Source of the DNA: DATARH01 sp963773625
Lineage (GTDB): Bacteria; Pseudomonadota; Alphaproteobacteria; ATCC43930; CGMCC-115725
NCBI GenBank assembly: GCA_963773625.1
Contig: CAVZCJ010000004.1
Location: 78,204 to 142,203, forward strand
DNA length: 64,000 bases
Reading direction: 5' to 3'
The translations under genes were made by a program, and so were the position numbers. Under the pieces are notes generated by a model. That model was not told the origin of the DNA and searched no databases. It saw only the letters and a list, made by a program, of their open reading frames with translations. Of this stretch, positions 27,622-37,356 are shown piece by piece (position 1 is the stretch's first letter; each line of letters starts with the position of its first letter).

Positions 27622-28361
27622 CTAGGGAGCGGGCGCCGAGGCGAACAGCTTGAGGTCGGCGACGAGGCCCTCGTCGCGCTCGATGCCGTAATCGTGGCTC
27701 CCGGTCAGGTTCTTTTCCTTGACCAGGAGCGTCTTCGGGTCGGCGGTGGCGAAGATGCGCAGATTGCGGTCGACGCCCGCGAGGTCGGCGAGCTTGTCGG
27801 TGAGCGGGGCCGGCTTCATGCGCTCGCTAGCGTCGACCAGCTCGATGAGCCCCTGCTTCGGTGATCCCGGCTTTTTGCAGCTTCGCCTGATGCGCGGCGA
27901 GGGCGGCGGCTTTCTGCTGCGCCGCCACGGCAGTGGCTTTTTGCTGCTCGGCCGTCTTGCGGCGATAGTCGTCGTATTGCAGCCTGGGTGCGCTGGAGCA
28001 GCGTCGCGACCGGCACGTCGCGGGTGTCGACCCAGAGCTTGGCGCGGGTCCAGGTCTTGACCATCCAGGCGCGCCGCGCCGCGTCGGTAACTTCGCGCAT
28101 CCGGTCGGCGCGCACCTGCTCGGCCCAGTGGATGTGCTCGCGGTCGCCGGTCAGCTCGGGCAATTGCAGCGCCGGCCCGGCGCTGACCGGCGGACGCACG
28201 ATCGCTTTGGTGTCGACCGCGTAACGCTGCTTCATCAGCGCGAATTGGCGGCGGTATTCGTCCTCCCACTCGTCGCTTTCCTCGCTCGGCATCACGTCGA
28301 ATTTTTCCTGCAGCGCGCGCGTCGTCGCCTCGATGGCGGCTTCCTTGAGCTGGGTGAGGTC
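27622..28361 (-). CDS. Protein of unknown function with Ala/Gln/Lys-rich coiled coil (frameshifted)
   Basis: Start ATG 28361 follows GGAGG. The first 130 residues (MDLTQLKEAAIEATTRALQE, YRRQFALMKQRYAVDTKAIV) are helical and soluble; a coiled-coil stretch QKATAVAAQQKAAALAAHQAK follows in a second frame and the end (GVDRNLRIFATADPKTLLV, GIERDEGLVADLKLF) in a third. Indels near 27985 and 27870 are inferred. No known family recognised. It lies between a Crp-type regulator and the dioxygenase on the same strand, so a shared pathway is possible. Confidence 0.6.
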
Positions 28362-28405
28362 CATGCATCCTCCGGCCTCCTCTCGGTGGCTGCAGCATCG
28401 CAAGC

Positions 28406-29097
28406 TTACGTCAGCGCCTCGATCGCGGCGAGGTCGGGGATTTCGATGAGCCGCTTGCCGAGCTGAGCTTGCCGGCGCTCTGCCAGACTTGAAGCTGCTT
28501 GTTGACGCTTTCGCGGGTCGCGCCGACCATGCCGGCCAATTCCTGCTGCGAGAGGCGCAGCGGTACCGCGCCGCGTTGCCGGGCCGCGCCGCGCCGCTGG
28601 CGAGCCGCACCAGCGCCTTCGCCATGCGGTCTTCGAGCCGGCCGAACATCGCCTCGGCGACCTGCCGGTCGGTCAGCCGCAAGCGCTGGCAAAGGAGCTT
28701 CAGGAAGAGAATGCAGAGATCGGCGCGGCGCTCGAGGAACGGCACGAAATCGCGGTGGTCGAGCACCAGCAGATAGGAATCGGAAATCGCGGTGGCGTCG
28801 GCGGTGCGGTCCTGCCCGTCGAGGACAGCGATCTCGCCGAACACTTCGCCGGGATTGAGGATCGCCAGGACGATGTCGTGGCCGGCGGGCGAGGGCGTAC
28901 TGATCCGAACGCTGCCGGCAAGGATCGCCATCATGCTGCGGCCGGGCGAGCCCTTGGCGAAGATTTCGCGCCCGGCCGGAGAAATGTTCGACGCGCGCAT
29001 GCGACAGCAGCGCGTCGAGGTCGTCCGGCGGCAATTTGCCGAAGAGCGCATGACCCTCGAAAAGCCGGCGCTTCTCGATCGCTGTCGGGGCCTGCAT
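28406..29097 (-). CDS. Crp/Fnr family transcriptional regulator (frameshifted)
   Basis: Cyclic-nucleotide-binding-type domain: GREIFAKGSPGRSMMAILAG, then ILNPGEVFGEIAVLDGQDRTADATA (phosphate-binding-cassette position), then the C-helix and a C-terminal winged helix LRLSQQELAGMVGATRESVNKQLQVWQ ending LIEIPDLAAIEALT. No N-terminal FNR cysteine cluster is present. Frames change near 28970, 28590 and 28460. The gene precedes the unknown and dioxygenase genes and probably belongs to the same unit or controls it. Confidence 0.82.
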
Positions 29098-29165
29098 CCA
29101 ACGTCCTGTAGCGATTGGGCAGGCCCTGTTTTAGCGCCTTCCGGTTGGCGACGGAAGCTGCGGCG

Positions 29166-29434
29166 CTAGCGGACGCCATCGTCGGATTGGTGATTGGTCA
29201 ACGCATCGATGATGCGGCTCGGCAGGCTGAGGATCGTGGCATCCGAGATGAAAATGCTGGCGTTCGCTTGGCCGCGGCATGCAATCGGCCATCGCGCTTT
29301 CCCTGAAATGCCGCTCGTCGGCGATCTCGATCCAGCCGGTCATCGTGTTGTGCGTCATGGCAGATGTCCTCGAACCAATTCCCCCGCGACAGCAGATGGG
29401 CCGGATCGCGCTCGGCCAACGTGATCCACCTCAC
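29166..29434 (-). CDS. Possible small hypothetical protein (frameshifted)
   Basis: Three short frames on the minus strand can be chained: MRWITLAERDPAHLLSRGNW, then TGWIEIADERHFRESAMADC, then ANASIFISDATILSLPSRII ending DDGVR with TAG at 29166-29168. The composition looks coding, but two indels must be assumed in 270 bases and no family is recognised. It would be about 88 residues. Low confidence. Confidence 0.3.
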
Positions 29435-29507
29435 ACGCGGTGAATTTTCGATGAACTTTGTGATGGATCCCGCCGGCGGAGCATGCCCGGCCGCGGCGAA
29501 ACGCGTT

Positions 29508-30166
29508 TCACTGCCGCTGGCCCCATGTTGTCACCACGTCGAGGAGCCGGGAGGAGCGGATTGTGTCCAACTCGGCGTGCGACAGGGCGGTGCCAGCGTC
29601 AGAGGCATCGCTGCTGATGATCCCCGTCATCAGCACATTGGCGCGCGACACATCGGGGAGCCCGAAAGCGTGGCCGATCTCGTGCTCCAGAACGCCCCGG
29701 CGGCCGCGGGTATTGCGCACCATATCCAGGTTTGCCGTCTGGTTGACAAAGATGATCGGGTCGATTTCGTCGCCGACGCGCAGCGTGATTCCGCCCTCCC
29801 CGGTCGGCGGGTCGAAATCCGGCACGTAGAAGATGTGGAGCCCGCCGATGTCGGTCCAATCCCGGATCGCCGCCCACACCTCCTGTGTGAAGCGCCCGTT
29901 CGGATCGCTCACAGGTTGCGGGATTTCACGCGAATTGGCGGCACCGATCGGCAGATTGTGGGTGAATTGGGTCGGGCCGCCGGTGAGCGCTAGCTTACCG
30001 TCGCTGCCGAGGATCGCCCGCGTTTGGTCTCTGGTGAGGATGAATTTCGAGATCCGGAAATCCATCGAAAGCGCGGCGAAGACCCGCGTCGCTCTTTGGA
30101 AGTCCTGCGCCACGGTATCCTGGACACCGTCGACAATCGTGACCCAAGAATCTCGACATAGACCAT
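29508..30166 (-). CDS. Metzincin-like zinc metalloprotease (frameshifted at start)
   Basis: The protein begins MVYVEI at ATG 30166 with AGGAGAGA upstream and shifts frame near 30145 into VTIVDGVQDTVAQDFQRA. The zinc-binding helix is VLEHEIGHAFGLPDV: HExxHxxG with Asp in place of the third His, followed by VLMTG as possible Met-turn. That pattern resembles matrixin-like and snapalysin-like bacterial proteases. No signal peptide is visible, so secretion is unclear. About 215 residues. Substrate unknown. Confidence 0.65.
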
Positions 30167-30280
30167 GGCTGTCTCTCCTAGCGCCAGCGCCGCCCATCTG
30201 TTGCGGGAGCGAGCGATGGGACAAGAAATTCGCATTGGCCGGTTGCATATCAAGCCCTCGTCGACCATTCCTTTCAGTCG

Positions 30281-30964
30281 ATGGAGATCAACGCCGATTT
30301 CTCACAGCGCGCCGTCGTCCACGCGGCGCGGATCGCCTGGGTGCCGTCGCCGGTCGCCGGCGTCGACCGCCGCATGCTCGACCGGATCGGCGACGAGGTG
30401 GCGCGCGCGACCTCGATCGTCCGCTACGCGCCGGAAAGCCGGTTTTCGCCGCACACCCATGGCGGCGGCGAGGAGTTCCTCGTCCTCGACGGGGTGTTCG
30501 AGGACGAGTACGGCGATTACCCGGCGGGCTCGTATATCCGCAATCCGCCGACCACGCGCCACACGGCCGGGCTCGAAGCCAGGCTGCGTGCTGTTCGTCA
30601 AGTTGTGGCAATTCGATCTCGCCGACCGCACCCCAGTGAGGATCGACGGCGGGAGCCTGGCGTATGAGCCCGCACCCGGCCGCCCCGGGGTCGAGACGGC
30701 GCCGCTGTTTCGCGACGACGATGAGGACGTGCGGCTGGAGCGCTGGGCGGCGGGTGCCGAAATCGTGCTGCCGCTTCCGGGTGGCGGCGAATTCCTGGTG
30801 CTCGAAGGGCGGTTTCGACGACGGGCGGCGAGCATTTCGAGCCGCAATCCTGGCTGCGGCTGCCCTGCGGCGGCGAGTTGCGCGCGCGGTCCGGCCCGCG
30901 CGGCTGCACCTTATGGGTGAAGACCGGGCACCTCCGCCGTATCAAGGGGCTGCGCCCGTCATAA
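30281..30964 (+). CDS. ChrR-like double-cupin protein (frameshifted)
   Basis: Two cupin units are visible. Unit one has TSIVRYAPESRFSPHTHGGGEEFLVLDGVFEDEYGDYPAGSYIRNPP, with metal-binding His-x-His and Glu. After a frame change near 30590 comes LFVKLWQFDLADRTPV; unit two (ERWAAGAEIVLPLPGGGEFLVLEG) lacks the His pair and, after another shift near 30815, ends LWVKTGHLRRIKGLRPS. The arrangement matches ChrR-type anti-sigma cupins, but the N-terminal zinc anti-sigma domain is absent, so it is more likely an acetylacetone-cleaving-like or stand-alone sensor cupin. Confidence 0.75.
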
Positions 30965-31064
30965 GGGCGCGGCCGGTCAGCAAGGCGTGGTGCAGACGCT
31001 GCCCTCGGGCAGGATCATGCTCTAAGATGCGGGACGATCCAGCCTTGTTGGCCAGGGGAGGGAG

Positions 31065-31484
31065 ATGAGGGCGGGAAGAAACTTGAGCGGCGTTGTCCGC
31101 CTGGCGGCAATGCTCGGTTCAATCGGCATCGCTTCCATCTTGGGGACGGCGGGCGCGGCGGCGCAAACCGCGCAATACGACGGCGTCTACAAGGGAACCC
31201 AGACGCTGACCGACGATCCCAACGACCACAATTATTCGAAATGCCTCAAGGGCCCGTTCAAGCGCCAATTGGTGGTGAAGGACGGGGCCGCCACCTACAC
31301 CTATAACCCGACCTATCAGGGGCAGGTCATCGGCATCGTCGCCGCAAATGGCGAAGTTACCGGTAGCGAGCCGACATCCGCCGGCGGGGTCGCGCTCGTC
31401 GGCAAGATCGAGGGCGACCGGTTCACCGGCAAGGTGTGGAGCATCATCTGCGCCTACTCGCTCGACCTGAAGCGCGTGCCGTAA
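31065..31484 (+). CDS. Small exported protein of unknown function
   Basis: 139 residues with a signal peptide (MLGSIGIASILGTAGAAAQ) and a mature part containing YDGVYKGTQTLTDDPNDHNYSKC and VVKDGAATYTYNP, probably a small beta-barrel with a Cys pair (KC at about 60 and IIC near 131). Start ATG 31065 follows GGGAGGGAG. Intact. Family not recognised; similar short exported proteins with a YDGxYxG start are common in alphaproteobacteria. Confidence 0.75.
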   Translation: MRAGRNLSGVVRLAAMLGSIGIASILGTAGAAAQTAQYDGVYKGTQTLTDDPNDHNYSKCLKGPFKRQLVVKDGAATYTYNPTYQGQVIGIVAANGEVTGSEPTSAGGVALVGKIEGDRFTGKVWSIICAYSLDLKRVP

Positions 31485-31512
31485 AGGCGTCTATCTCGAT
31501 GGAGCCCTATTC

Positions 31513-31614
31513 ATGAAGACCCCAACGAAATCCAGCCGGGTCGTTCGCGCCAACAAGCGCAAGGCCAAATTACAGGCGAAGCGCCGCCGGCAGCGCGCCC
31601 GAGCCGGGCATTGA
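31513..31614 (+). CDS. 33-residue highly basic protein
   Basis: Starts MKTPTKSSRVVRANKRKAK and ends RRRQRARAGH; more than a third of the residues are Lys or Arg and there are no acidic residues. GGAG lies eight bases before the ATG. Composition suggests nucleic-acid or ribosome association. It lies 28 bases after the small exported protein gene and converges with the MetE-like gene 13 bases away. Confidence 0.6.
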   Translation: MKTPTKSSRVVRANKRKAKLQAKRRRQRARAGH

Positions 31615-31627
31615 CGCGGCGCCGTTG

Positions 31628-32795
31628 CTAGCGCCACAATTCCTTGCTGGCGATGCGCGCGCCCTCGGCGAGCGCAGCGAGCTTGACCCAGACGACGGAC
31701 GGGTGGACCTCGCTGGTCGCGGCGAAGCTGGCGAAACCGCAATCGGCGCCGGCGATGACATTCTCGCGGCCGACGGCCTTGGCGAAACGGCCGATGCGCT
31801 CGGCGACAAGCTCAGGGTGTTCGACAATATTCGAAGAGTGGGTGATCACGCCCGGGATCAGAGATCTTGCCGGCGGGCAGCTTGACATGCTCCCACACCT
31901 TCCATTCGTGCTCGTGGCGCGGGTTGGCGGCCTCGAACGAATAGGCGCCGGCGTTTATCGACAGCATCGTGTCGACGATGTTCTTGAGTTCCAGGTCGTG
32001 GACGCGCGGGCCGATATTGATGCTGTAGCAGGTGTGGTAGCGGATGCGGTCCTGCGGTAGCCCGCTGAGCGCATGGTTGAGCGCGGCGACCCGCGTCGCC
32101 GCCCATCTGCGCCAGCCGTCGAGGCTCACTTCGGGGTGCATCACGTAATAGGAGCTGAGCAGCGGGTCGTCGATCTGGAGGACGAGGCCCGCGTCGATCA
32201 CCGCCTTGTATTCCTCCTTGAGCGCGTCTGCGACCGCGTAGAGGTATTCCTCCTCGTCTTTGTAAAACAGGTTGCGGTTCCAGTTGACGAGGTTGGCGGG
32301 CGACACCGCCGGCATGAAGGCCTCCACGACATTGAGCCCCGCCATCGCCGCCTTAAGGTTGGCGATGTCGGCGGCGAGCGCCGCGTGGCCCTTGTACGCG
32401 ACGGGGCCGGTGCACATCCACCGGGTGCGGCCGGCGCTACCGGCGGCGCCGGGCTGCGAGGCGGCCCAAGCGTAGAATTCGGGAAACGCCTTGTACTCGC
32501 GCGACTCGCTCCAATAGGAGGCGATCTCGCCGGGGCTTGGCTCGATGCCGGTGAGGCGCTCGTTGACATAGGGGATGAAGCCGACCCGGCCCATCTCGCC
32601 ATCGGCGACGATGTCGATGCCGGCATCGGCCTGGCGCTTTACGATCTCGGCGACGGCGGACTTGACCCGGGCGGCGAAGGCGGCGGCATCGATCGTGCCG
32701 CCCTCCTGCTTCGTCTTGATCATGTCGTAGAGGTCGGCGGGGCGCGGCAGGCTGCCGACATGGGTCGTCAGGATGCGGTCGGTGCTGCGTTGCAT
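31628..32795 (-). CDS. Cobalamin-independent methionine synthase II (MetE C-terminal domain) family protein (frameshifted)
   Basis: Short MetE-like enzymes (about 380 aa) carry only the C-terminal catalytic barrel. Seen here: TTHVGSLPRPADLYDMI, DIVADGEMGRVGF, LVLQIDDPLLSSYYV, RYHTCYSINIGPRVHDLELKNIV (zinc-ligand His-x-Cys) and, after a frame change near 31858, GVITHSSNIVEHPELVAERI and NVIAGADCGFAS (second zinc-ligand Cys). The methyl donor and acceptor for these short forms are often not methyltetrahydrofolate and homocysteine, so the exact reaction is open. Stop TAG-side end at 31628. Confidence 0.87.
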
Positions 32796-32842
32796 GGCGT
32801 TCCCCTGGGCCGTTATCGTCGCCGCGACAGTGGAGGCCGATC

Positions 32843-34356
32843 ATGCGCCTGTTGATCGCGATGATGAAGCACGAGACCAACACCTTTTCGCCAGTGCCGA
32901 CGCCGCTGGCGCGGTTCGGGCCCAGTAATGCGGATAAGGGCCCGGGACCGCTATACGGCGAGACGGCGATCCAGGCATATCGGGGGACGGGATCGGGGTT
33001 GGGCGCCTATCTCGACATCGCGGCGCGCGAGAAGGCCGAGATCGTGCTGCCGATCGCCGCCGGAGCGCCGCCGTCGCGCCCGGTCGATGACGCGGCGTTC
33101 GAGCACATCGCCGGCCATATCTGCGAGGCGGTCGCGAAAGGCAGGTTCGACGGCATCCTCCTCGACCTGCACGGCGCGATGGTCACCGAGAGCCACGAGG
33201 ACGGCGAGGGTGAGCTTTTGCGCCGCATCCGCGCGCTCGACGGGAAGACGCCGATCGCGGTCGCCTACGACATGCACGCCAATCTCTATCCGGCGATGAT
33301 CGAGAACGCGACGGTGGTCGCGGGCTACCGCACCTATCCGCATATCGACACATACGAGACCGCGCAGCGCGCGGGCGACGTTCTGATGCGAACGATCAGG
33401 GGCGAGGCGAAGCCGGTGATGGCCTGGGGCAACGTACCGATGCTGCCGCACGTGATGCGGCAAGGGTCGGACGACCACCCGAACAAGGAGCTGCAGGCGC
33501 GTTGCGCCGCGATGACCGGCGAGGACGGCGCGTTGATCGCCAGCCTCTTCACCGGGTTTCCGCATGCCGACATCGCCAATGCCGGGTTGTCGGCGGTGGT
33601 CGTCACCGACGGCGACCGCGACCTCGCCGAGCGGCTGCGCGACGAGCTGCTCGACCGCGCCTGGGTCGAGCGCGAGGCCTTCGTCTACAAGATCGAGCCG
33701 CTCGCCGAGGCGCTCGGGCGGGCCAAGGCGATGCCGGCGCCCGAGGCGGGCGAAGGGCCAATCGTACTGCTCGACCATTACGACAATTGCGCCTCGGGCG
33801 GGACGATGGACACGACCGTGGTGCTCGGTGAAATCCTCAAGGCTGGGCTAGACAACGTCGCCGCATTCGCGATCTTCGACCCGGAGGCGGTGCAGCCAGG
33901 CGATCGCCGCCGGGATTGGCGCACCGGTCGACACTCTCAGTCGGCGGCAAGATGGCGATGCCGCAAATCCCCGGCGAGAGCCCGCCGCTGATGCTGAGCG
34001 GCACGGTCAAGACCATCTCGAACGGACGATTCCGCAACAAGGGGCCGATGGGCCGCGGCGTTCTCACCGATATGGGGCCGTCGGTGGTGATCGACACCGG
34101 CAAGGTCGAGGTGGCGCTGATCTCGCGCCATGTCGAGCCCAGCGACCTCAACTGCTTTTACAGCCTCGGCATCGACCCGCTGCAGAAGCGGTATGTGATG
34201 CTGAAGAGCCGCGTCCATTGGCGCGCCGGCCTCGGGTCGCTCGCCAAGGCGGTGGTCGACTGCGCCGGGATCGGCGTGTGCACCTCGGATTACAGTCAGC
34301 TCACCTTCAGGAAGGTGCGCCGCCCGATCTACCCGCTCGACCTGCCGAACCGGTAA
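32843..34356 (+). CDS. M81-family MlrC-like protein (frameshifted)
   Basis: MlrC-type proteins were named from microcystin degradation but most act on unknown substrates; some are linked to D-amino acid or peptide breakdown. The product begins MRLLIAMMKHETNTFSPV and shows metal-site motifs ILLDLHGAMVTESHEDGEGE, DMHANLYPAMIENA, GYRTYPHIDTYETA and LLDHYDNCASGGTMDT. The C-terminal domain continues in another frame from about 33900 (LSVGGKMAMPQIPGESPPL; HVEPSDLNCFYSLGIDP). One indel is inferred. Length about 500 residues is normal. Divergent from the MetE-like gene. Confidence 0.88.
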
Positions 34357-34367
34357 GCCCCAGGGGA

Positions 34368-35515
34368 TCACTGTCCGACGTTGCCGGAAATTCCCAGCGT
34401 GCAGGAGGACGTGGCCTTCAAAGATTTGACCGAGAAGAAATTGAAGCCGTCGACCACCGACAATTCGCTGTAGGAGCCGGCGCATTGAACTTGCAACAGC
34501 GACAATTTCGACGGCTTGTGCGGCTCGCCCTTGATGAGGTCGACGCTCAACTGAAGAGCCGAGCTTCCGGCCAACCGTATTTCGGGGTGGGATCGGACCC
34601 GGAAAGCGTGAGCCCCAGTTTGCTGCTCAACGACAAATGGACGCCGATCTCCGCGAGCCTGCCGAAGAAGTCGTAATGCCCGAGCAGGAAGTGCTGCGCC
34701 GCGAAAGATACCGCCCAAGACACCGTCGCCGAGGGGTTCGCGCCCTGGGAGATATCGTGAATTGGTCAGCGGGCATTGAGGCCCCTAGGTCGAGCCCCAT
34801 CGTTATCGATGCCCAATCTCGAGCCACTTCCGCTTCGGGTTGTAGAACGATTCCGATCCAGTCGAGAGCGAATGCGTCGTACGCCTTCGTGTTAGTCAAG
34901 TTGGCGAACGTATGATTAAGGTTCGCCCTTCCACTGAAGGTAACCGGTGAGCGGGTTGCTTTTGCCGGGCTGCGTCGCATCGGGCAGGGTCGATTTGGGG
35001 ACGGGCACTATGCCGACGTCGGTGATTTTGGTGCATCTCCACCGTGGCTGGTGGTGCCTGGGTCGGAGCGATCTTTACCGGGCCCGACTGAGGGCGTGAC
35101 GACAACGCCCGATGTCGGAGCGGCGGGCTTGTTCCGCTGGTCGGGCGGACGCATGTGGAAACCCCATGCCGGGACGCCGGGACGGGACTGAGGCTGACCT
35201 TGCCGCAGCACGCAGCCGATGCGGAACGCTCCGCACGGGTATAACGCGGCGAGCGTGTTCGGCCCGGCGATCCCGTCGGCGCCGCCCGTGACGTGCTTGT
35301 ACGTCTGAAAGGCCTCGACCGCTGCCCTCGTCTGCGCCCCGAATTGCTCGTCGGTCGCCAGCGGCTGCGGCCCCCCGGCCGGCATCACCTTGTCCCATTC
35401 GAGCTGCTTGCGGAGTTGCTCGCGGTACTCGGGCACATCGGCGAAATAGAGGTTTAGCGCCTCCTGGATCGCTTTTACATCCTTGCCTTTGCTGCCAAAT
35501 TGGTAGAGCGGGCAT
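34368..35515 (-). CDS. Peptidoglycan-binding-like domain protein (frameshifted)
   Basis: ATG 35515 follows AGGAGG; after an early shift near 35505 the product reads YQFGSKGKDVKAIQEALNLYF, then GAQTRAAVEAFQTYK and GADGIAGPNTLAALYPCG, a type 1 peptidoglycan-binding fold. A Pro/Thr-rich linker follows, then, in other frames (changes near 35030 and 34720), NLNHTFANLTNTKAYDAFALDW and a C-terminal part ending SSCTLGISGNVGQ. No signal peptide is evident, which is odd for a wall binder. C-terminal domain is not recognised. Three indels inferred. Confidence 0.6.
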
Positions 35516-35730
35516 GTCAGCCTCCTGGGTTGCGGTCGTTGCCGCCGTCCAAGGACGGTGGCGGGTTAAGATGCTCCGCCAACCTGGTTTAAGGCGCGCC
35601 CGGGAGGATGTGCTCCGGGCTGCACAGTCGTGCCTGCGCCGTGGTAAGTAGGGATCGCGAGGAAGTCGCGCAATCCGCCCAACCAGGCGGACATCGAGAG
35701 AAATATTCCAGCGCTGGCGTCGGCAGGCGG

Positions 35731-35880
35731 CTATTGCCAGCCGCCGCCGTCGTAGGTGTGGCTGTGCGAGGTCGCGCAAGGGCTGGTCGGATCTGGGATC
35801 GGGATCGGGGCACTTTCCTGTCGTGCCGCGGCGCACCCGGCGAGCATCAAGACAAGGACGAGGAGCGAAAGGAACCGCAT
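35731..35880 (-). CDS. Small lipoprotein (49 aa)
   Basis: A signal peptide MRFLSLLVLVLMLAGC ends in the lipobox LAGC (Cys 16), followed by a short polar mature part rich in Pro, Ser and His (IPIPDPTSPCATSHSHTY). Start ATG 35880 with GAGG upstream is chosen over a longer upstream extension. Likely an outer-membrane small lipoprotein; function unknown. The 215 bases downstream (35516-35730) contain no supported gene. Confidence 0.7.
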   Translation of the reverse strand: MRFLSLLVLVLMLAGCAAARQESAPIPIPDPTSPCATSHSHTYDGGGWQ

Positions 35881-35946
35881 GGTTCGCCTCACTTCAGCGA
35901 AGAGCGCTCGCCCGATCACGATACCGGCCGCCGCCTGTCGCGTCCT

Positions 35947-37137
35947 TCACAAATTTCGCGAACCGCCGATCACCGGGAATATGGCGCTCCGGGTCGATCG
36001 GCTAAGATCGGCTAGGTTCGGCGTGGCGAACCGGATGACGCCTCTGCCGCCGTCCGCCTCGCCGTCGAAGATCGTGAAATAGCCGTTCATCAGCGGCAGG
36101 CCGAGGATGGACAGTCCTGGGTCGCCTTGCGTGAACGCCGCCATCGCGACGCCCGCCTTCCCCACATCGACTTGCCAGTAGTCGCGCGGCGCGACGCGGA
36201 GCGAGACATCGGCGCTCTCGCCCTGCAGGACAAAGGTGATGTCGGGCCATTCCGCCAATTGCAGGCTCGACGTCGCGACGACGTGCTGGGCGAAGACCGA
36301 TGTGTTCAACAGCTGCTGCTGACTGGCGCTGAACTTGGAAAAGATCGCCTTCAACAGAGATTGGGGAAGGTTGAGGCTATTGGTGCCGCTGTCGACGATC
36401 GAGTTGGACGGCATGCCCTGAGGGCCCCGCGCCTTGACATGGATCGGCGCGGTGTCGCCGACAATGACCGCCTTGAGGTTGGTGTTGTACCAGTCGTCGG
36501 CGAGCACCTTCACCACCTGGAACGAGCCGGTGTAGAGGTCGGTCGCCTCCACGCCGCCACCGACGACCATCCAGCCCTGGTTCAGCGGATCGTTGGCGCC
36601 GCCGGCGTGGATGAACGAGCGCTTCGTGTAAAACGAAACGATGTCGCTGGTGACCCCCGCGCCGGCGAGTTGCGTCAGGTAGGGCGGGATCTGCGTTCGG
36701 GTACCCTGGGCGACTTGCGTTGCCGGGTATTTATGCGCCCAAGTGTCCTGCGGCATCTGGAAGGCGTCGTCGAGCGCCGCATAGGCAAGGCCGAGAATGC
36801 CGTCGGCTTGGCGGAACATGTTCGACGAGGCGTCATAGGCGACCGCGACATTGGCGTTCGGCAGGGTCACCCGCGAACCGCCGGCGCCGACCGCGACGCT
36901 GGTATTGATCACCGCGCCGGTCCAGCTGCTGCCGTCGCCATAGCTGTCGGTCTGGGCCAGCCTGGTGTGCTCGTCGCCGGCCGCCGGCTGGTATTTGTGA
37001 CCGTCGAGCGCCAGCGCGCTGCTGCCGGTGTCGAGGATCACGTTCATCGGCTTCTGCTCGGGCCCGACCAGAATCTGGCCCGTATAGTCGCCGTCCATGT
37101 AGATGTTGGTGATCGGAATGCGCGCGATGTTCGCCAT
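35947..37137 (-). CDS. Pepsin-like (A1 family) aspartic protease
   Basis: The 396-residue protein has both catalytic aspartates of a bilobal pepsin: Asp36 in ILDTGSSALAL and Asp249 in SIVDSGTNSLNLP. The flap Tyr is present (Tyr66 in DSYGDGSSWTG), as is the pepsin hallmark ADGILGLAY (residues 111-119) and the C-lobe end LSILGLPLMNGYFTIFD. There is no signal peptide or propeptide, as in the few studied bacterial pepsins (shewasin type), so it may be cytoplasmic and active without processing. Intact. Such genes are rare in bacteria. Confidence 0.88.
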   Translation of the reverse strand: MANIARIPITNIYMDGDYTGQILVGPEQKPMNVILDTGSSALALDGHKYQPAAGDEHTRLAQTDSYGDGSSWTGAVINTSVAVGAGGSRVTLPNANVAVAYDASSNMFRQADGILGLAYAALDDAFQMPQDTWAHKYPATQVAQGTRTQIPPYLTQLAGAGVTSDIVSFYTKRSFIHAGGANDPLNQGWMVVGGGVEATDLYTGSFQVVKVLADDWYNTNLKAVIVGDTAPIHVKARGPQGMPSNSIVDSGTNSLNLPQSLLKAIFSKFSASQQQLLNTSVFAQHVVATSSLQLAEWPDITFVLQGESADVSLRVAPRDYWQVDVGKAGVAMAAFTQGDPGLSILGLPLMNGYFTIFDGEADGGRGVIRFATPNLADLSRSTRSAIFPVIGGSRNL

Positions 37138-37356
37138 GACCAGCTCCTTTCTCGGCAGGAAAACTCAACGCTGACCGAGAGGAGTTCTAGCCTCACGCCT
37201 CCGGGGAGACTTTACCGCGCCCCTGTTTTTCCCTTAAGGCCGGCTTGTCATTTCCTTAATGGGGGCGGCGCTCTAACTCGCGGGCCGCGCCTACCGGGTT
37301 CGGTGATTCCCTCCGGCGCGCGGGCGCGGTAGGGTAGGGCAGCAGAGGAGGCATCG

